From Tubiluchus corallicola (Eukaryota > Priapulida > Priapulimorpha > Priapulimorphida > Tubiluchidae), in assembly GCA_030141605.1 (NCBI GenBank), contig JAQGDQ010000048.1, forward strand, positions 558,001 to 622,000: a DNA stretch of 64,000 nucleotides. The letters are read 5' to 3'. Positions 39,201 to 49,700 of this stretch are shown here, one piece after another; position 1 is the stretch's first letter, and each line of letters begins with the position of its first letter. Position numbers and translations under genes: made by a program. The notes under the pieces are model-generated. The model saw only the letters and a list, made by a program, of their open reading frames with translations. It did not search any database and was not told where the DNA came from.

Positions 39201-40782
39201 TCATTGACGAGTGGATCTAAAAGCGTTTGCCATGCTGTAGCGACAAAATTCAAAGTAATTTTGACTCTGTTTGTGAGGCCTTCCTTGCATATATTAACAA
39301 TTATAGTAATGTGAGTGATAGTAATATATGTGATGAATGATAGAGATGTAAAAGTTGGAAGAACAAGTGCTTTTCTCTATTGTTCAATGGTAGTAGTTTT
39401 CTGTTGTATATGTTTTCTTGTCTGTAATTATAAATTTGTTAATGTGAATTAAATTGTTTATTGAGAATCGAATAGCCTTAAGTGAGACGAGTTTTTACCT
39501 TGTCTTAACCAATTTTGTGTTCGACACTGTGGTTCTTTACATAACAAACTTAGGGTTATATGTTATTTAATTTCAATCAGCAGTACACCACAGGAGAGTA
39601 TAGCAGAACTTGGGCAAGTTGAATTTGTTTATACTTCTTGCTAAATTTATGGCTTTGTGATGTGATTTCACATCAGCTTTATATCTTCACTTTGTAATTT
39701 AGCATTTAGCACATATATTTATAATTTAGCATATTACAAAAATATGATAAATTCCCCTTACCTACATTGCCTTTTACCTGAAAATTGATTGCTTTTAAGA
39801 TTTTAAGTTAGATATGAATTGCTTACAAGCATGTGTCTGTTTTTGTTTAAAAACTTTTCGAGATGTATTCATTTTAGCAGAATTACAAAAAGAGAAGCTT
39901 TTAGTTCAACTATGGTTTGTCTTGTTTTTTATAAGTAAATCTAGCTGGCTGTATGCAATTTTCACTTTTTCTGCCCTGGTGTGTACAGTATAAACACAGC
40001 TTCATTCATTGCAGGATTTTTAACTGTGTTAATGAAGTTCATCATTTTTATCGAGTTTGAGCTGAAGAGATTAAAATCATTTTATGTGTGGATTTTTCTG
40101 TTTTACTGTTTTGTGCACTAAATTCTGAATTTGTTTAGTATGAAACGAAGATTTTAACATTTAATTGCAGCATTATAGCATTCCGATGTTTTGAAACTCT
40201 AGATGTTTGTTTTTATTAATGATAAAACTTTCTGCATTTTATAATTGAATTGGGCTTTGGCTTTATCTTTCGGCCATCTTTTGGTAAGTGAAGCAGTTAG
40301 TGAAACCCTAGTTTTAAATTTTAAAATTATTTATTTAGAAGTACATCAGAAACTGCAGATGATGACGAACAAGATTTGTCTGAACTTAGTCCTGCTAATC
40401 ATCAGAAAAACATGGCAGCCATTTTGAAAAATTTAAAGAAGGTTGAGCACAACTTAGATGGTAAGAAGCAAAACATTTTACTCATTATAGTGTCATGAAC
40501 CTCGTTCTTTTACGTATTTCTTTCAGTGACCTTTGTGTTTTTTATATACATTTATGTGTTGTTTTTAGTTTTCTTTTTTTACATCCAGAATTAACGCAAG
40601 AAGTAGAGCAGGTACAACAGACAAATATAAGTCCTTCTTCTGGAGCCTCAGCTAGGAAACTATACCGAGATCGTGATGTACTGGATGAAATCCGAAAGTC
40701 CCTGACAGACCTCAGCTTCGAAGACCAATCTGTTAAGGCTATCACTAAAGTTGATGTGTTTGATGATGAAGAATTCTTTTAG
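20165..40782 (+). CDS. CEP170: CEP170 homologue, complete coding region in 18 exons
   Basis: Centrosomal protein of subdistal appendages and basal feet that helps anchor microtubules. Coding exons: 20165-20275, 21310-21399, 23275-23353, 24152-24397, 24632-24696, 24950-25112, 25363-25872, 27916-28101, 30448-30597, 32547-32854, 33311-33494, 34368-35050, 35400-36376, 37377-37557, 38215-38409, 38854-38939, 40339-40460, 40589-40782. They sum to 4530 bases, 1509 codons plus stop, close to human CEP170 (about 1580 residues), and every phase fits. Family marks in order: FHA domain, PRGTPLYGQPAWWGD (near 27958), FTIEFDDAP (near 32700), GTYTIE (34678), ILKDTEDVV (near 35585), ALRRARLESPESSES (near 35945), and C-terminal MAAILKNLKKVEHNL. 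The in-frame TAA at 20144 fixes the start at 20165 (ATGATG). Exon borders in the poorly conserved middle are by splice signal and phase only. Confidence 0.93.
21400..23274 (+). other. CEP170 intron 2, with a degenerate AT-rich motif repeat
   Basis: About 1.9 kb without coding sequence. Around 22220-22400 the string aatccgaattt alternates with tttaaaat and tcgaattt, giving two or three irregular copies of a roughly 45-base unit, and related wording recurs near 22830-22920. It may be the subterminal part of an unidentified transposon. Nothing else was recognised. Confidence 0.4.
23354..24151 (+). other. U12-type AT-AC intron (CEP170 intron 3)
   Basis: No GT donor is available where the FHA domain must break. 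Instead the exon ends at 23353 and the intron starts ATATCCTTTAC (23354-23364), the canonical minor-spliceosome AT-AC 5' splice site. The 3' side has TTTCTTGAC (24134-24142), close to the U12 branch-site consensus TTCCTTRAY, with the branch A about 10 bases before the terminal AC (24150-24151). Joining restores GGA TAT GAT GCA, giving FGYDATTYRVV in line with CEP170. Confidence 0.93.
24152..25872 (+). CDS. CEP170: CEP170 exons 4-7: Pro/Ser linker and His/Pro/Tyr-rich segment
   Basis: Exons 24152-24397, 24632-24696, 24950-25112 and 25363-25872. After the FHA domain the chain becomes low complexity: proline- and serine-rich, then a His/Tyr/Pro-rich stretch with EEYHHHYHRH, PPPYGPPCACCHPG, PYHPYHHHPSAHPHG and CNIHHPGC (24990-25560), then a Ser/Lys/Asp-rich acidic segment. 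I do not recall such a His-Cys segment in vertebrate CEP170. Its clustered His and Cys could bind metal ions, but no zinc-finger spacing is recognised. The open frames and matching phases make it genuine coding sequence. Confidence 0.85.
25873..27915 (+). other. CEP170 intron 7
   Basis: About 2 kb, AT-rich. Open stretches such as 26438-26644 carry no recognisable protein and no splice support. No repeat family identified. Confidence 0.5.
27916..33494 (+). CDS. CEP170: CEP170 exons 8-11: conserved PRGTPLYGQP and FTIEFDD motifs
   Basis: Exons 27916-28101, 30448-30597, 32547-32854 and 33311-33494. The first carries RGTPLYGQPAWWGD, a motif conserved across the CEP170 family (human RGTPLYGQPSWWGD). 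The third carries RRSAAFTIEFDDAP, matching the ASFTIEFDDST region. The fourth carries VRGQKIRVSMRPKGSP and a Ser/Asp-rich end. The rest is disordered and Ser/Thr/Pro-rich, with likely phosphorylation sites. Donors gtatgt, gtaagt, gtgcgt and gtttgt; all acceptors AG; phases consistent. Confidence 0.88.
28950..29600 (-). mobile_element. Decayed LINE reverse-transcriptase fragment in CEP170 intron 8
   Basis: The minus strand reads ILENFMYSRFLNFMNKKAKY (about 29370-29440), then VGLFIDPTKTLDTLN and ILLSKLSHYAIRDMSLKWF with NYLTDRKQ (about 29130-29260), and a degraded GVPQGS-like site (VPHGS, about 29085). Order and spacing match fingers/palm of Jockey-group RT. It has stops and shifts and is antisense to CEP170. 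The remainder of this intron (28102-30447) shows nothing else. Confidence 0.65.
30598..32546 (+). other. CEP170 intron 9
   Basis: About 1.9 kb, AT-rich. A minus-strand open stretch at 31960-32214 is low complexity (Ser/Ile/His) and not credible as a gene. No repeats were assigned. Confidence 0.5.
34368..36376 (+). CDS. CEP170: CEP170 exons 12 and 13: duplicated TYT(I/V)E / ARK-ID-VFG motif and basic region
   Basis: Exon 12 (34368-35050) contains GTYTIE (34678-34695) followed by ARKCIDSVFG (34718-34747), and then again HTYTVE (34793-34810) followed by ARKNIDHVFG (34841-34870). Human CEP170 as I recall it has this motif once (GTYTIE...ARKMIDKVFG). Exon 13 (35400-36376) carries ILKDTEDVVTAMMQRM, SVISDPGS, a basic Ser-rich stretch and ALRRARLESPESSES, then ASDIRQKAANLAMQKK and a Lys/Arg-rich end. 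It corresponds to the microtubule-associated basic C-terminal half of the vertebrate protein. Confidence 0.9.
35092..35160 (+). ncRNA. Intronic 32-bp perfectly paired hairpin (pre-miRNA-like or MITE-derived)
   Basis: Arms 35092-35123 and 35129-35160, loop of 5 bases (35124-35128), inside the 349-base CEP170 intron 12, 41 bases after the donor. All 32 positions pair in the sense-strand RNA: 30 Watson-Crick and 2 G-U wobbles. On the opposite strand the two wobbles become A-C mismatches, so the sense transcript folds better. Pairing does not extend past the arms. A pre-miRNA or hairpin siRNA precursor is possible; a young inverted-repeat transposon end is the alternative. Confidence 0.6.
37377..40782 (+). 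CDS. CEP170: CEP170 exons 14-18: C-terminal conserved region
   Basis: Exons 37377-37557, 38215-38409, 38854-38939, 40339-40460 and 40589-40782. Exon 14 is Ser-rich and acidic (EDDEEEDSLSIASSGTSS). Exons 16-18 carry AFDSLVLSTIHQLSHKL, NMAAILKNLKKVEHNLDE and DEIRKSLTDLSFEDQS. The second of these aligns with the EISSILQELKRVEKQL helix near the end of human CEP170 and can form a short coiled coil. The protein ends VFDDEEFF, an acidic end as in the human protein; stop TAG at 40780-40782. Introns 14 (37558-38214), 15 (38410-38853) and 16 (38940-40338) are AT-rich and hold nothing recognised. Confidence 0.88.
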
Positions 40783-41126
40783 AAGCACTTTGCAAGTTTT
40801 TGCCCTGTAACTGTAATTTTGACTTTGTTGCCAGGTGATATGAATTGGAATGCAATGGAGTTCACATTATCACATTTACTGGAACACATATTTTGTGAGC
40901 CACTATGTAGCTACTTTAGTTTGTTTATAGTCCTGTGTATAATCCTGGCACTACTTCTTGGCAGCCGGCTGTGGCATAATTATCTAGGTATGCAGTAACA
41001 GCTAGTCATGCTGTATTTGTAGGAGATTAGGAGGTATACAGTAGCAATTGCTTTTAAAAAGTGGCACAACACATTATGTTGTTTTATGAACTATGAAGGT
41101 GAGAGATAAGAAATATTTTATGGTTT

Positions 41127-41263
41127 CACAGTCAGTTTGTGTGACTGTCACGATCAGTTTGTGCCATTATCACGATTAGTTTGTGCCACTATCACAGTCA
41201 GTTTATGCCACTATCACAGCCAATTTGTGCCACTATCACAGTCAGAATTGCTACTATCATAGG
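41127..41263 (+). repeat. 22-bp minisatellite just downstream of the CEP170 stop
   Basis: Five full copies of a 22-bp unit, agtttgtgccactatcacag plus two bases, begin at 41134, 41156, 41178, 41200 and 41222, with partial copies at both ends. Copies differ by a few substitutions. The array lies in the presumed CEP170 3' UTR or flank and directly abuts the MITE at 41275. Confidence 0.85.
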
Positions 41264-41272
41264 CAACTGTTG

Positions 41273-42006
41273 TACAGTAAGTCCTCGCTTAACAATGCTA
41301 ATGCATTCCAGCAAAATGCAACATTAAGCGAAAGTGTTAAACGAAACCAAGACTTCCATGGGAAGTAATGTAAAAGAATTGAGATATGGTCCAGAAGCAA
41401 AAATCAATGCTGTTTAAATCGTATACATCAAACGTTTTACGAGTTTTATATTTCTACTGAATAATTTCTTTCTGTTTGCTTGAAACCACCTATCTTTCTT
41501 ACCAATATTTAGCTAGGCTTGCTAGCGGTTTCTTGAAGCCTGTATTTAGACTGTTAGCAGTTAAACACTGGGTAGTGAAAGCCAAGCCCTGTATGAAGAA
41601 ACGTGAGACAATTTCAGGTAGTAGTAATCTGGTTGTTGTTATAGCAACAAGTTGCAGACAAAATTATTTGGCATAAAGTTTAAACTCGGGTGTCTGGAGG
41701 GGTGTAAATTGGCAAATAGATCTCACTTGATAGAAATAGCTAGAATTTAGTACGTAGTCTGTTGGGAAGCAAAGGAATTATAATAATTCTGCTGTTTAGG
41801 TTAGTAATGCATTTTTAGAACAAAATAACACAATTTGTGCCACTTTAATACTTCAAATTAGGTAAAAAAAGTTGTTGATAAAATAAAAAGTGGCTGTAAG
41901 CAAAGTCAAAAAATTGTCATCAAAATGAAATGTGCGTGTCAAATATTCAGCATCGTTAAAACGAAGTGACATTAAACGGGGAGTCATTAAGTGAGAGCTT
42001 ACTGTA
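41273..42006. mobile_element. 730-bp MITE with TA target duplication and CAGTAAG termini
   Basis: Element 41275-42004 between TA dinucleotides 41273-41274 and 42005-42006. The left end is CAGTAAGTCCTCGCTTAAC; the right end, read inverted, is CAGTAAGCTCTCACTTAAT. Internal sequences (acattaagcgaa, gttaaacgaaacc near the left; gttaaaacgaag, acattaaacggg near the right) repeat the terminal wording. There is no transposase ORF. TA duplication plus CAG...CTG ends fit a non-autonomous Tc1/mariner/pogo element. Confidence 0.8.
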
Positions 42007-44320
42007 TAGGGATTTGGGGAGGAGTTTTTTTCTGTTGTGGATTTTTATGGAACTGTTGAGCTGTTACTGCTATGCTTTTTATGAAATGCGTTTATTTTTA
42101 TTGCACTCATCAGCTACTTTATTTGTGAAATGTGAAGTTCAAATTCATTACCCACACTTACATAGCTTACAGGTAATAATGCAATAATTTCTTTTTTATT
42201 GCAAAAAAGATGGTATCATAAATTGTGCCTAATGCCAGTAGTACCATTGTTTTGTTCTACCGTTTTTTCCACATAGAACTTTCCATGCTTTTCCAAGCCA
42301 ACCGGTCTATCAGTAACAGTAAGATTCAAAATAGTTGTAATAAAACAGTTAAAAGAGAATTCTCCGTGTTAGATCCCAGAGTTTGCGGAGATTTCTTCAA
42401 GTCAATGTGATCGTTTAAATGGTACCGCTTGTTGTGTTCGACAATTGCTGTTTAATAGTAAAGGTTTTAATGCAGTGAATCATGCATTTTACTCATTTAT
42501 CACTTTGCCAGAGCTAAAGGTCAGATAGCCAGTTGTTCAGTGCCACGTGACAGTTGCTAGCATTGTATTATATTAATTGAACTGTTACAGGTTCTCATTA
42601 AGTTACAGTTCTTAACGTTAGTCAAAATGGGTTTGAGCCTCAAAGGAATTTGATATTTAATATGCATGCTACATTGAATGCAAGCAGCTTTGCTGCTTTT
42701 TAATTTGCGATCCAGTAAATTTTAATAAAATGTAATTATCTGGAATTACATAGACATAAAATCAATGTAGTTTATGTCTTACACAGTTCAAACATGTGTA
42801 ATAAGGCTTAAATGAGTTAGCAAAAACAGATTTTAATTTTATTTTTGTAGTGCTTGAATCTACTTGTTATTTATTTATGAACAGTTTTAGTACACTTTAT
42901 TTATGGTCGTTTGCCAAGTTTCTAGTAATAGGTCTACAGTTTAATTCTACTGTCTGTTAATTTCTTTCAGGTTAGTGCATTTCATTAACTTGTCATTGTT
43001 GGTAATTTATTCTGATCAAACTATTCGCGTAGTGGTAGGAATTGCAGCATTAAATACACAAGTGTCTGTGTTAAATACATTCACAAAAATGTAATGATGT
43101 AGGCCTATATTAGTGTAATTCATTTTTTGAAGTCTTTACACTTTCTGCAAGGTAAAACCATCTGTGAATGGCATTGTAGAATTTTCAAGAATGTTGCTGT
43201 ATCACTTTCAGTGAATCACGGATCACTTTGTCTTTCTGGGTGTTTAGAACTAGGCTTAGTGTATTTTTCAGTGTCGTTAAATATATTTGTGAAAAGTTAT
43301 GGATAATTTTTTTGAAGTTTTTCCTTTTAATCGTGATTAGCTTCAGAGATGTAAAAAGTTAGTTTCAATTATGTCTAACATGATGGATGTTAATAATTTT
43401 TGCATACATTGAATGCTTCTTGGTGGTAGACTTCGTTCTATAGGATTGTAGTAGGACATAACAGTTGACATATTTTGGTTGTATTTTTGATCAGGAATAA
43501 GTTATAGTTTAAATTCATGCTGACCTAGTTCATTTAATGTGATTTTCACAACTGTTATTTTTATAGTGCATTTTATGTTTTATGAAGTGATAATGTCTGT
43601 TTTTGAATTGTGTTTTTATTCTGTGTAACTTTTTAAAAGTCTTGTGTGCCTACTGCAATGTTATAACTGTATCGCCATTGCTTCTTTTATGTTTACGTAG
43701 GCCACTTTGGCCACTAGATTTAAATTTTGCTTTTATGCATTAAAAATAATTGAATCAGACAATACACAGTGTTAGAGGTTTATTTATTTTTAAAGTTATT
43801 CACACAAAACATGGTTACATATGAAAAATAGTGTTTTTCATAACCCTATTATGGAAAAATTCAATTTTAAAAACAAAGTTTGTTTATATATTATTCTGAG
43901 CGATATTAAAATCTTTAGTGAAGAATTCTTATTACTTGTTAATTAGAAGATACTTAAACTAGGCGTTGAATGGTCGAAACAACTTCAAAATTGACTATAA
44001 TAATCATAACTTTTAATAAGATATTGAACGTCGTTGATTTAGTAGGTGATTGAGAGATTATTGAGACTGCGTGGCAACTGTGACTATATGTGGCGTACGC
44101 AGTGAAAAAGGAAGACGAATTGAATTTTTATTTACCTTAGCAATCATATGGCGGCTTGTTGAATGTGATTTTGTCGCCTGTTATATCTGTAAGATTTATT
44201 TAGCTTTTATTACATTTTTCAGTTCCGTAAAAGTTGTTAGCTAATACATTAATTGATGCAGTGCTATTTATAGCTCGCAAATTAGAACTGTTGTGATTTA
44301 AAAAGAAGTTAACAGCAAAC
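42007..44320. other. Intergenic between CEP170 and DNAH1, left part
   Basis: AT-rich. An AATAAA at 42724-42729 could serve CEP170 if its 3' UTR is long. No coding sequence or repeat family was recognised. Confidence 0.45.
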
Positions 44321-44322
44321 AG
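44200..44322 (+). promoter_or_regulatory. Candidate 5' non-coding exon end and promoter side of DNAH1
   Basis: A strong donor, aacag/gtgagtac, follows 44322. The DNAH1 ATG at 45881 is preceded directly by an acceptor (ttgtttccag), so a leader exon or trans-spliced leader is needed. Splicing 44322 to 45881 puts an in-frame TAA shortly upstream of the ATG, which would fix it as the initiator. This is a candidate only. Confidence 0.35.
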
Positions 44323-44704
44323 GTGAGTACAGCCATTATGCGATGATACTACAGCCCAGGTAACAGGGAGCACGCTCATTACGCTATGTTAGTACCAATA
44401 GTATTAGTACTAGTAGTTAGTAAAATGACTTGTTATTGACTTCAGAATTCATTTGGTGAGCCAGTGGTATTGGATAGTATGCAATGTTTTGTTTTTTCTC
44501 GTCATTTGGTAAAATGACGTCTTAACGTTGTAATTGGTAATTTTTGGTAAGATTAAAATAAGAAATTACGCCTCCTTTCCCTTTGATCTTGCCATTATGG
44601 GATTGTTCAGTTACGATTGGGCTATTGTTACAATGGACACAAGGTTTCTTAGCAGTTCGCTTTTGCTTGCGTGCGGATCAATTCTATCGTGTGCTCTATA
44701 ATTA

Positions 44705-45480
44705 AGTTCAAAGTTGGGTACCACAAGAGATTGTATCAGGTCCATTACTTTTCATATTATATGTCAATGACGTTCCTGACAATGTGGCTTCAACTGTTAA
44801 AATATTTGCTGATGATACTAAAATCTATCAGTTAATTGCCTTCTGCAATGACATCAAAACCTTGGATGCTTGGTCACGTAATTGGCTTATAATGCCGTTC
44901 AGCACCGATAAGTGATATAGGCAAAAACTCCAACGATTGTCAATACACTATGCTCGACACCAGCGAACAAACTGCACTCATTATCACCACTCAAGTACAA
45001 AAGGATCTTGCAGTCTATATTGATAACTCACTATCTATTAAGGAACATATTAATGAAGGCTTTAAAACATTTTAAACGTTTGTGGCCTTCATAGAGCATT
45101 CATAGACTGTTACATGTTTTTAATCCTATGCACAACCTTTGTATGCCCAGTAATGCATTTTGGAAACAATATAGTATCTAGGTAAGTTAGAACGTATCAG
45201 AATGGTTGAAACCATACAAGACAGAGGTTAAAACTCATGTCGCTCCAATACAGAAGAAAACCTGGAGATATATTGACTACATTTCGAACTTTCAACAACG
45301 GTTCTAAATTAAATCCCGAATGTTATTTTCAAGTCAGTTATAGGGGTGATGGGCAATAACAAGAACGGTCAAATTTTCTGGATAGTCAATGATTGGAATA
45401 AGTGGGGCATGCATGTTAGGAGTGCAAGACTATTGGTGGGCAGACCATCAGGAGAAGAACTATAACACTTTTCACTCACT
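44705..45480 (+). mobile_element. Dead CR1-like LINE fragment upstream of DNAH1
   Basis: Plus-strand pieces, with frame changes, read QEIVSGPLLFILYVNDVPDN and TVKIFADDTKIYQLIAF (about 44720-44850; the catalytic FADD is intact), then MSLQYRRKPGDILTTFRTF and NNGSKLNPECYFQVSYRG (about 45237-45350), and IVNDWNKWG near 45390. These are the RT catalytic motif, the C-terminal RR-GD motif and the NDWN motif of CR1-group LINEs. It is 5'-truncated and internally deleted, and lies in the presumed first DNAH1 intron. Confidence 0.75.
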
Positions 45481-45880
45481 TGAGTGGACACTACACGTGT
45501 TCTAGCAATCATAACTTCTACATTTCGCGACAAGATGGTTAGCAATTAAACTAGGGATTGAGTTTTATGTTTGTGCAACAGGTTAAGTAAGAAGATGGAA
45601 AAAACTGCAGACAAAAAGCTAGATAGCTTCATCCGGTACATCACAGTGTGACCTGCTTGTTAGCATCACGGTGAACGTCCTGGGAGAAAAGTATCAGGTT
45701 TTGCTTTTTGATACTGTATTTGGTTTACAGTCACAAATCGTCCAGAGACAAAATTCTACTTAGTTGCTGGCATGTAAGCCTTCATTTGCAATGTCTTATT
45801 TACATTTATTCCTTGGCATACTTGGCTTACCACTTTTGAGATTAAGAAATTATTGTAAAATCTAACACTCTTGTTTCCAG

Positions 45881-46717
45881 ATGGCGGCTGATAATGAACG
45901 TGATACCTACCACCACAGTAGCAAAAGAAGAAAGAAATATCCTGAAATAAAACAAAGAGGATTTTATTCAGAATATGCTCTTGAAGGAGCTCAAGACTAT
46001 CTTCAGGTGCAAAAGGAGTTCTAAAAAATAATATCTTTTTGTGGTAGTGTTAATACCCACTGAATATAGGTCTGCTTTGCTGGTTTGTGCAGCATTTATA
46101 TGTAGATGTCATAATAAAGAACTTTCATGTTGCCTTGAGGCTTAACGTCACCATATTTACTCATTTCATGCTAATTTTTGAAACCGCTTAAATATAAATC
46201 AAGTTTAGTAATAGTTCAGTAATGACTAAGTTTCACTTGTTTGAAGTTAGTAGAAAAGATTTATTAATGTTGTATACTTAACAGTTGATTTTTGCTGTTT
46301 TTTATATCTGTATTAAGTGCCAGATTCTGAATTATTAGTTTCATTCTTTATGATAAAAACTGAAGTGCAGCCCCGTGTTTAGCTTAATGTAAGTTTTACA
46401 ATTACAATTCAAAAGAATTTTTGTTTTTTTGCAAAGAAATTTATACTTCTGAATTTTCATTTTATTATTTTTTCTTGAACTTTTTTCAAAAGTAAAGTAA
46501 ATACTAAGCATGCCTTGCTAAAGTGTGTTGTAATTGTTGTATAATGAAATGATTTCAGGATGTGCACAAAGGTCCTTCTGCAGAACAGCAATTATTGTGG
46601 GAGGTCCAAACTGAGCGTCATACTCCGGAAGCACGTGGTTTTGTTCCACCCACTGATCTATTGTCTGCTGTAAACACGGCTCAGATTGGACCAACGACAG
46701 AAGAAGCAATAGAATCG
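45881..46717 (+). CDS. DNAH1: DNAH1 exons 1-2: N-terminal end with the KYP-KQRGFYS motif
   Basis: The ATG is the first codon after the acceptor at 45880. Exon 1 (45881-46006) encodes MAADNERDTYHHSSK, then the KYPEIKQRGFYS motif that marks the start of conserved DNAH1 sequence. Exon 2 (46559-46717) encodes WEVQTERHTPEARGFVPP and an acidic end. The disordered proline-rich leader of the human protein before this motif is nearly absent here, so this version starts shorter. An extra upstream coding exon cannot be wholly excluded. Confidence 0.85.
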
Positions 46718-49700
46718 GTAAGTCGGAAGTCAGTCACAGTAATTTCTTTGTGCCAGTTGTGCTGATTTTACTGCTATTCTTGTATATATGGTCATATAAG
46801 TGCTAGAAGAACTAGAGATCAGTTAAAATTTTCGAAGGTTTAAGAGCTAAAAATTGGCTTTGAGTTTCATTCTAGTGTTAAGCTGAATCTCTACATAGCA
46901 AGCTTCTCCCAAAATACTAACTTGTTTAAACCTGCCACAAGGAACCTAGAATAGCCAATGATGTTACTGCTTTTGTCTTTGAACTAGTAATTGTTAAATT
47001 GTCAACAATTGTTAGTAATCTGCAATTTTAAGACTAACCCTTTGCTGCGCAATTTTCATGTATGTAGTCAGCTACATACCTTGACATTTTAAAGATTATT
47101 GTTTTAACATTATCTGACATATAGTAGTTTTGCTGGCATGTGTCTAGATTGATGGATAGCTATATAAGATTCGAGGATAAAATTCCAACAACGGCATTGT
47201 TTTCGGCAGTCCGCACATCAAGCAAAAGTTCTCAATCCAGTGTCATCTCATTGATGGCTTATTTTCCAAATCATGGCCACTGGGAAAAATGGGGGAGGCA
47301 TAAAGCCATAAAGAATGGCTGTTTTTTGCCCTTTCTGCAAATCGTATATCCCTCATTTTGAGAGAATGGGAATGTGGTATGGGTGGTACCTAGAATGGTT
47401 GGATAGCTCATTCAGTGATGGGTGTAGCACTTATATTTTGCAGGAGTGCCAAATCTGAATGTGCATTTTTCCAAACTCAACTACTTTCTGGCATAAATGT
47501 CTTGCGTATTTTATCAGATGGTATTTCTAAGTGTTTTCTTTTTGATGGCAGCATGCTTGTAACTGTGACCGAGGCCGGTAGTGTAAATATACTGGTTTAC
47601 ACCCTTTATCGTATCTATGACTGGGGTTTCTCATATTGCACAGTTCTCCAGCTTTCTTTGCCGATCATTTTTTATAACGGTGCTCATTCTTTTGGGAGTT
47701 AGCTATTGAGTGGAATTTTGCAGATCCTTTGTTCATTTTAATGGCTGACACAGTGACTTTCAGCGGCACATCATCACAGTTCTTGCCATCTAGCAGTAAT
47801 TGTTGGTGTACAGTAGGTGCCGCTTAATAGACCCACTTTGGCACCGAAGTGTTTTGTTCCATTTAATCGACTGAACCTGTTTACCGATGGATATAGTATT
47901 ACTGGTCTAGAAGTACGAGTCATTAGCTTAGATGCACTGTAAAGGTTTTTAATGAATTTTAGAAACAATGTAATGCCTAAATTCCTACGTGCTGTTAAAA
48001 ATTTAAAAAATATTTTCAAATATTAATTTATATAAGTGAATTAGCAATAAATTAAAAACTATGCTTTTCTAAATCACACAAGTCTGTTTATTTGCAAAAA
48101 TTACAAAATTTCCTTCAAAGTCGGCTGCTTCATTTTATCGCAAAGAAGTTGGCTGACAAAGTTTTCAAAATGATAGAAACGTTGTATGATGCAAAAATTC
48201 TCATAAAATACTTAGTGCTTGGCATGCTTAAGCTGTTGGTTTGGTGGTGCCTGTGTTTCCCCGCAGCTTCGTCTAAGCTCCTGCTTGCTATAATTGTAAC
48301 ATGCACACTTTTAAATACACTTAATTCAAGCAAATCACCAGGACTGCAAAATATACCTAGTTCTTTTTTTAAATCTGCAAGTCAAATTATTTGACCAAAA
48401 CTCACATTACTACTTAATAAATCGGTTATTACTGGAACTATTCCAAATATATTAAAAATAGCAAAAGTTATTCCTTTATATAATGGCTCTCCGCATGAAC
48501 CTGGAAATTACAGACCAATATCTCTCTTATCACCAGTATCAAAAGTTTTTGAGAGGCTAATTTACAAGAGATTATACCAGTTTGTTGTGAAAAGCAATAT
48601 CCCAAGTAAATACCAATTTGGTTTCAGAAAAAATTATTCAACTGCCCTTGCTGTATCCGAATTAATAGACACGGACTCTCTAGACACTGACAAAAAATTA
48701 CTGAATTGTGGACTATTTTTAGCCTTATCAAAAGCTTTTGATATACAGCTTAGTATACAGCATAGTATACTAATAGCCAAATTAAACCATTATGGCATCA
48801 GAGGTCTACCTTTGCAACTGATTCAGTCATATATAACTAACAGAAAACAATTCATATCTATTAACAATGTATCATCAGACTATAAACACATATCATGTGG
48901 AGTGCTACAAGGCTCTAATTTAGGACCGCTTTTATTCTTAATTTATATTATTGACCTTCCCACATGCAGAACTTTCGAATCTGAATATTTGCCAGTGACT
49001 CTAATTTGTTCATGTCTGACTCCAATATAAACAATCTGCAAAAATATGTCAATGAAGAAATGAAGAAAATAGACCTGTGGATGAGGGCAAACCAGCTATC
49101 AATTAACTACAAAAAAACCAAATTTATGATAATCAACAACAAGCAAATTAACAATGCTAATAATCCAAAATTTCATATTATAATTAACAAACACAAAATT
49201 GAAGAAACAGACAACATCAAATACTTGGGCCTACTCATTGATAACAAATTAACATGGGAACCACATATAAAACACATAATATACAAATTAAGTCAAATTA
49301 CCGGAACAATTTTAAAAATAAGGCACTATGTCGACCAGTATATTCTGAAACGTCTATATAATTCATTAATTTTCCCTTATTTGCAGTATTCCATCTTAAC
49401 ATGGGGTACGGCTTTTGCATCTATCCAAAATTTAATACAGACACAACAAAAAAATAGTAAAATTAATAATTTTTGCTCGCAAGTATGATCATGCTACACC
49501 ATCGTTCATAAAATTACAAATTTTAAAGGTAAGAGATATTTACAATTTTGAATTGTTCAAATTTATGTATAAATTTAATGCTGGTTTATTACCAGAACTT
49601 TTTAGTGAATATTTCACTAATGCTTCTGATATACATTCCTACTTCACAAGAGCTGCTTCTAATGGACAGTATTTTGTGGAGAGATTTTTTACCCGACATG

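Noticed and set aside
41127-41263. Evenly spaced repeats as a CRISPR-like array
   Set aside because: Units are directly adjacent without unique spacers, in animal nuclear DNA; an ordinary minisatellite.
44060-44340. GGCAAC and GGTAAC half-sites upstream of DNAH1 as RFX X-boxes
   Set aside because: Only half-sites match; the partner halves are poor, so an X-box cannot be claimed by eye.
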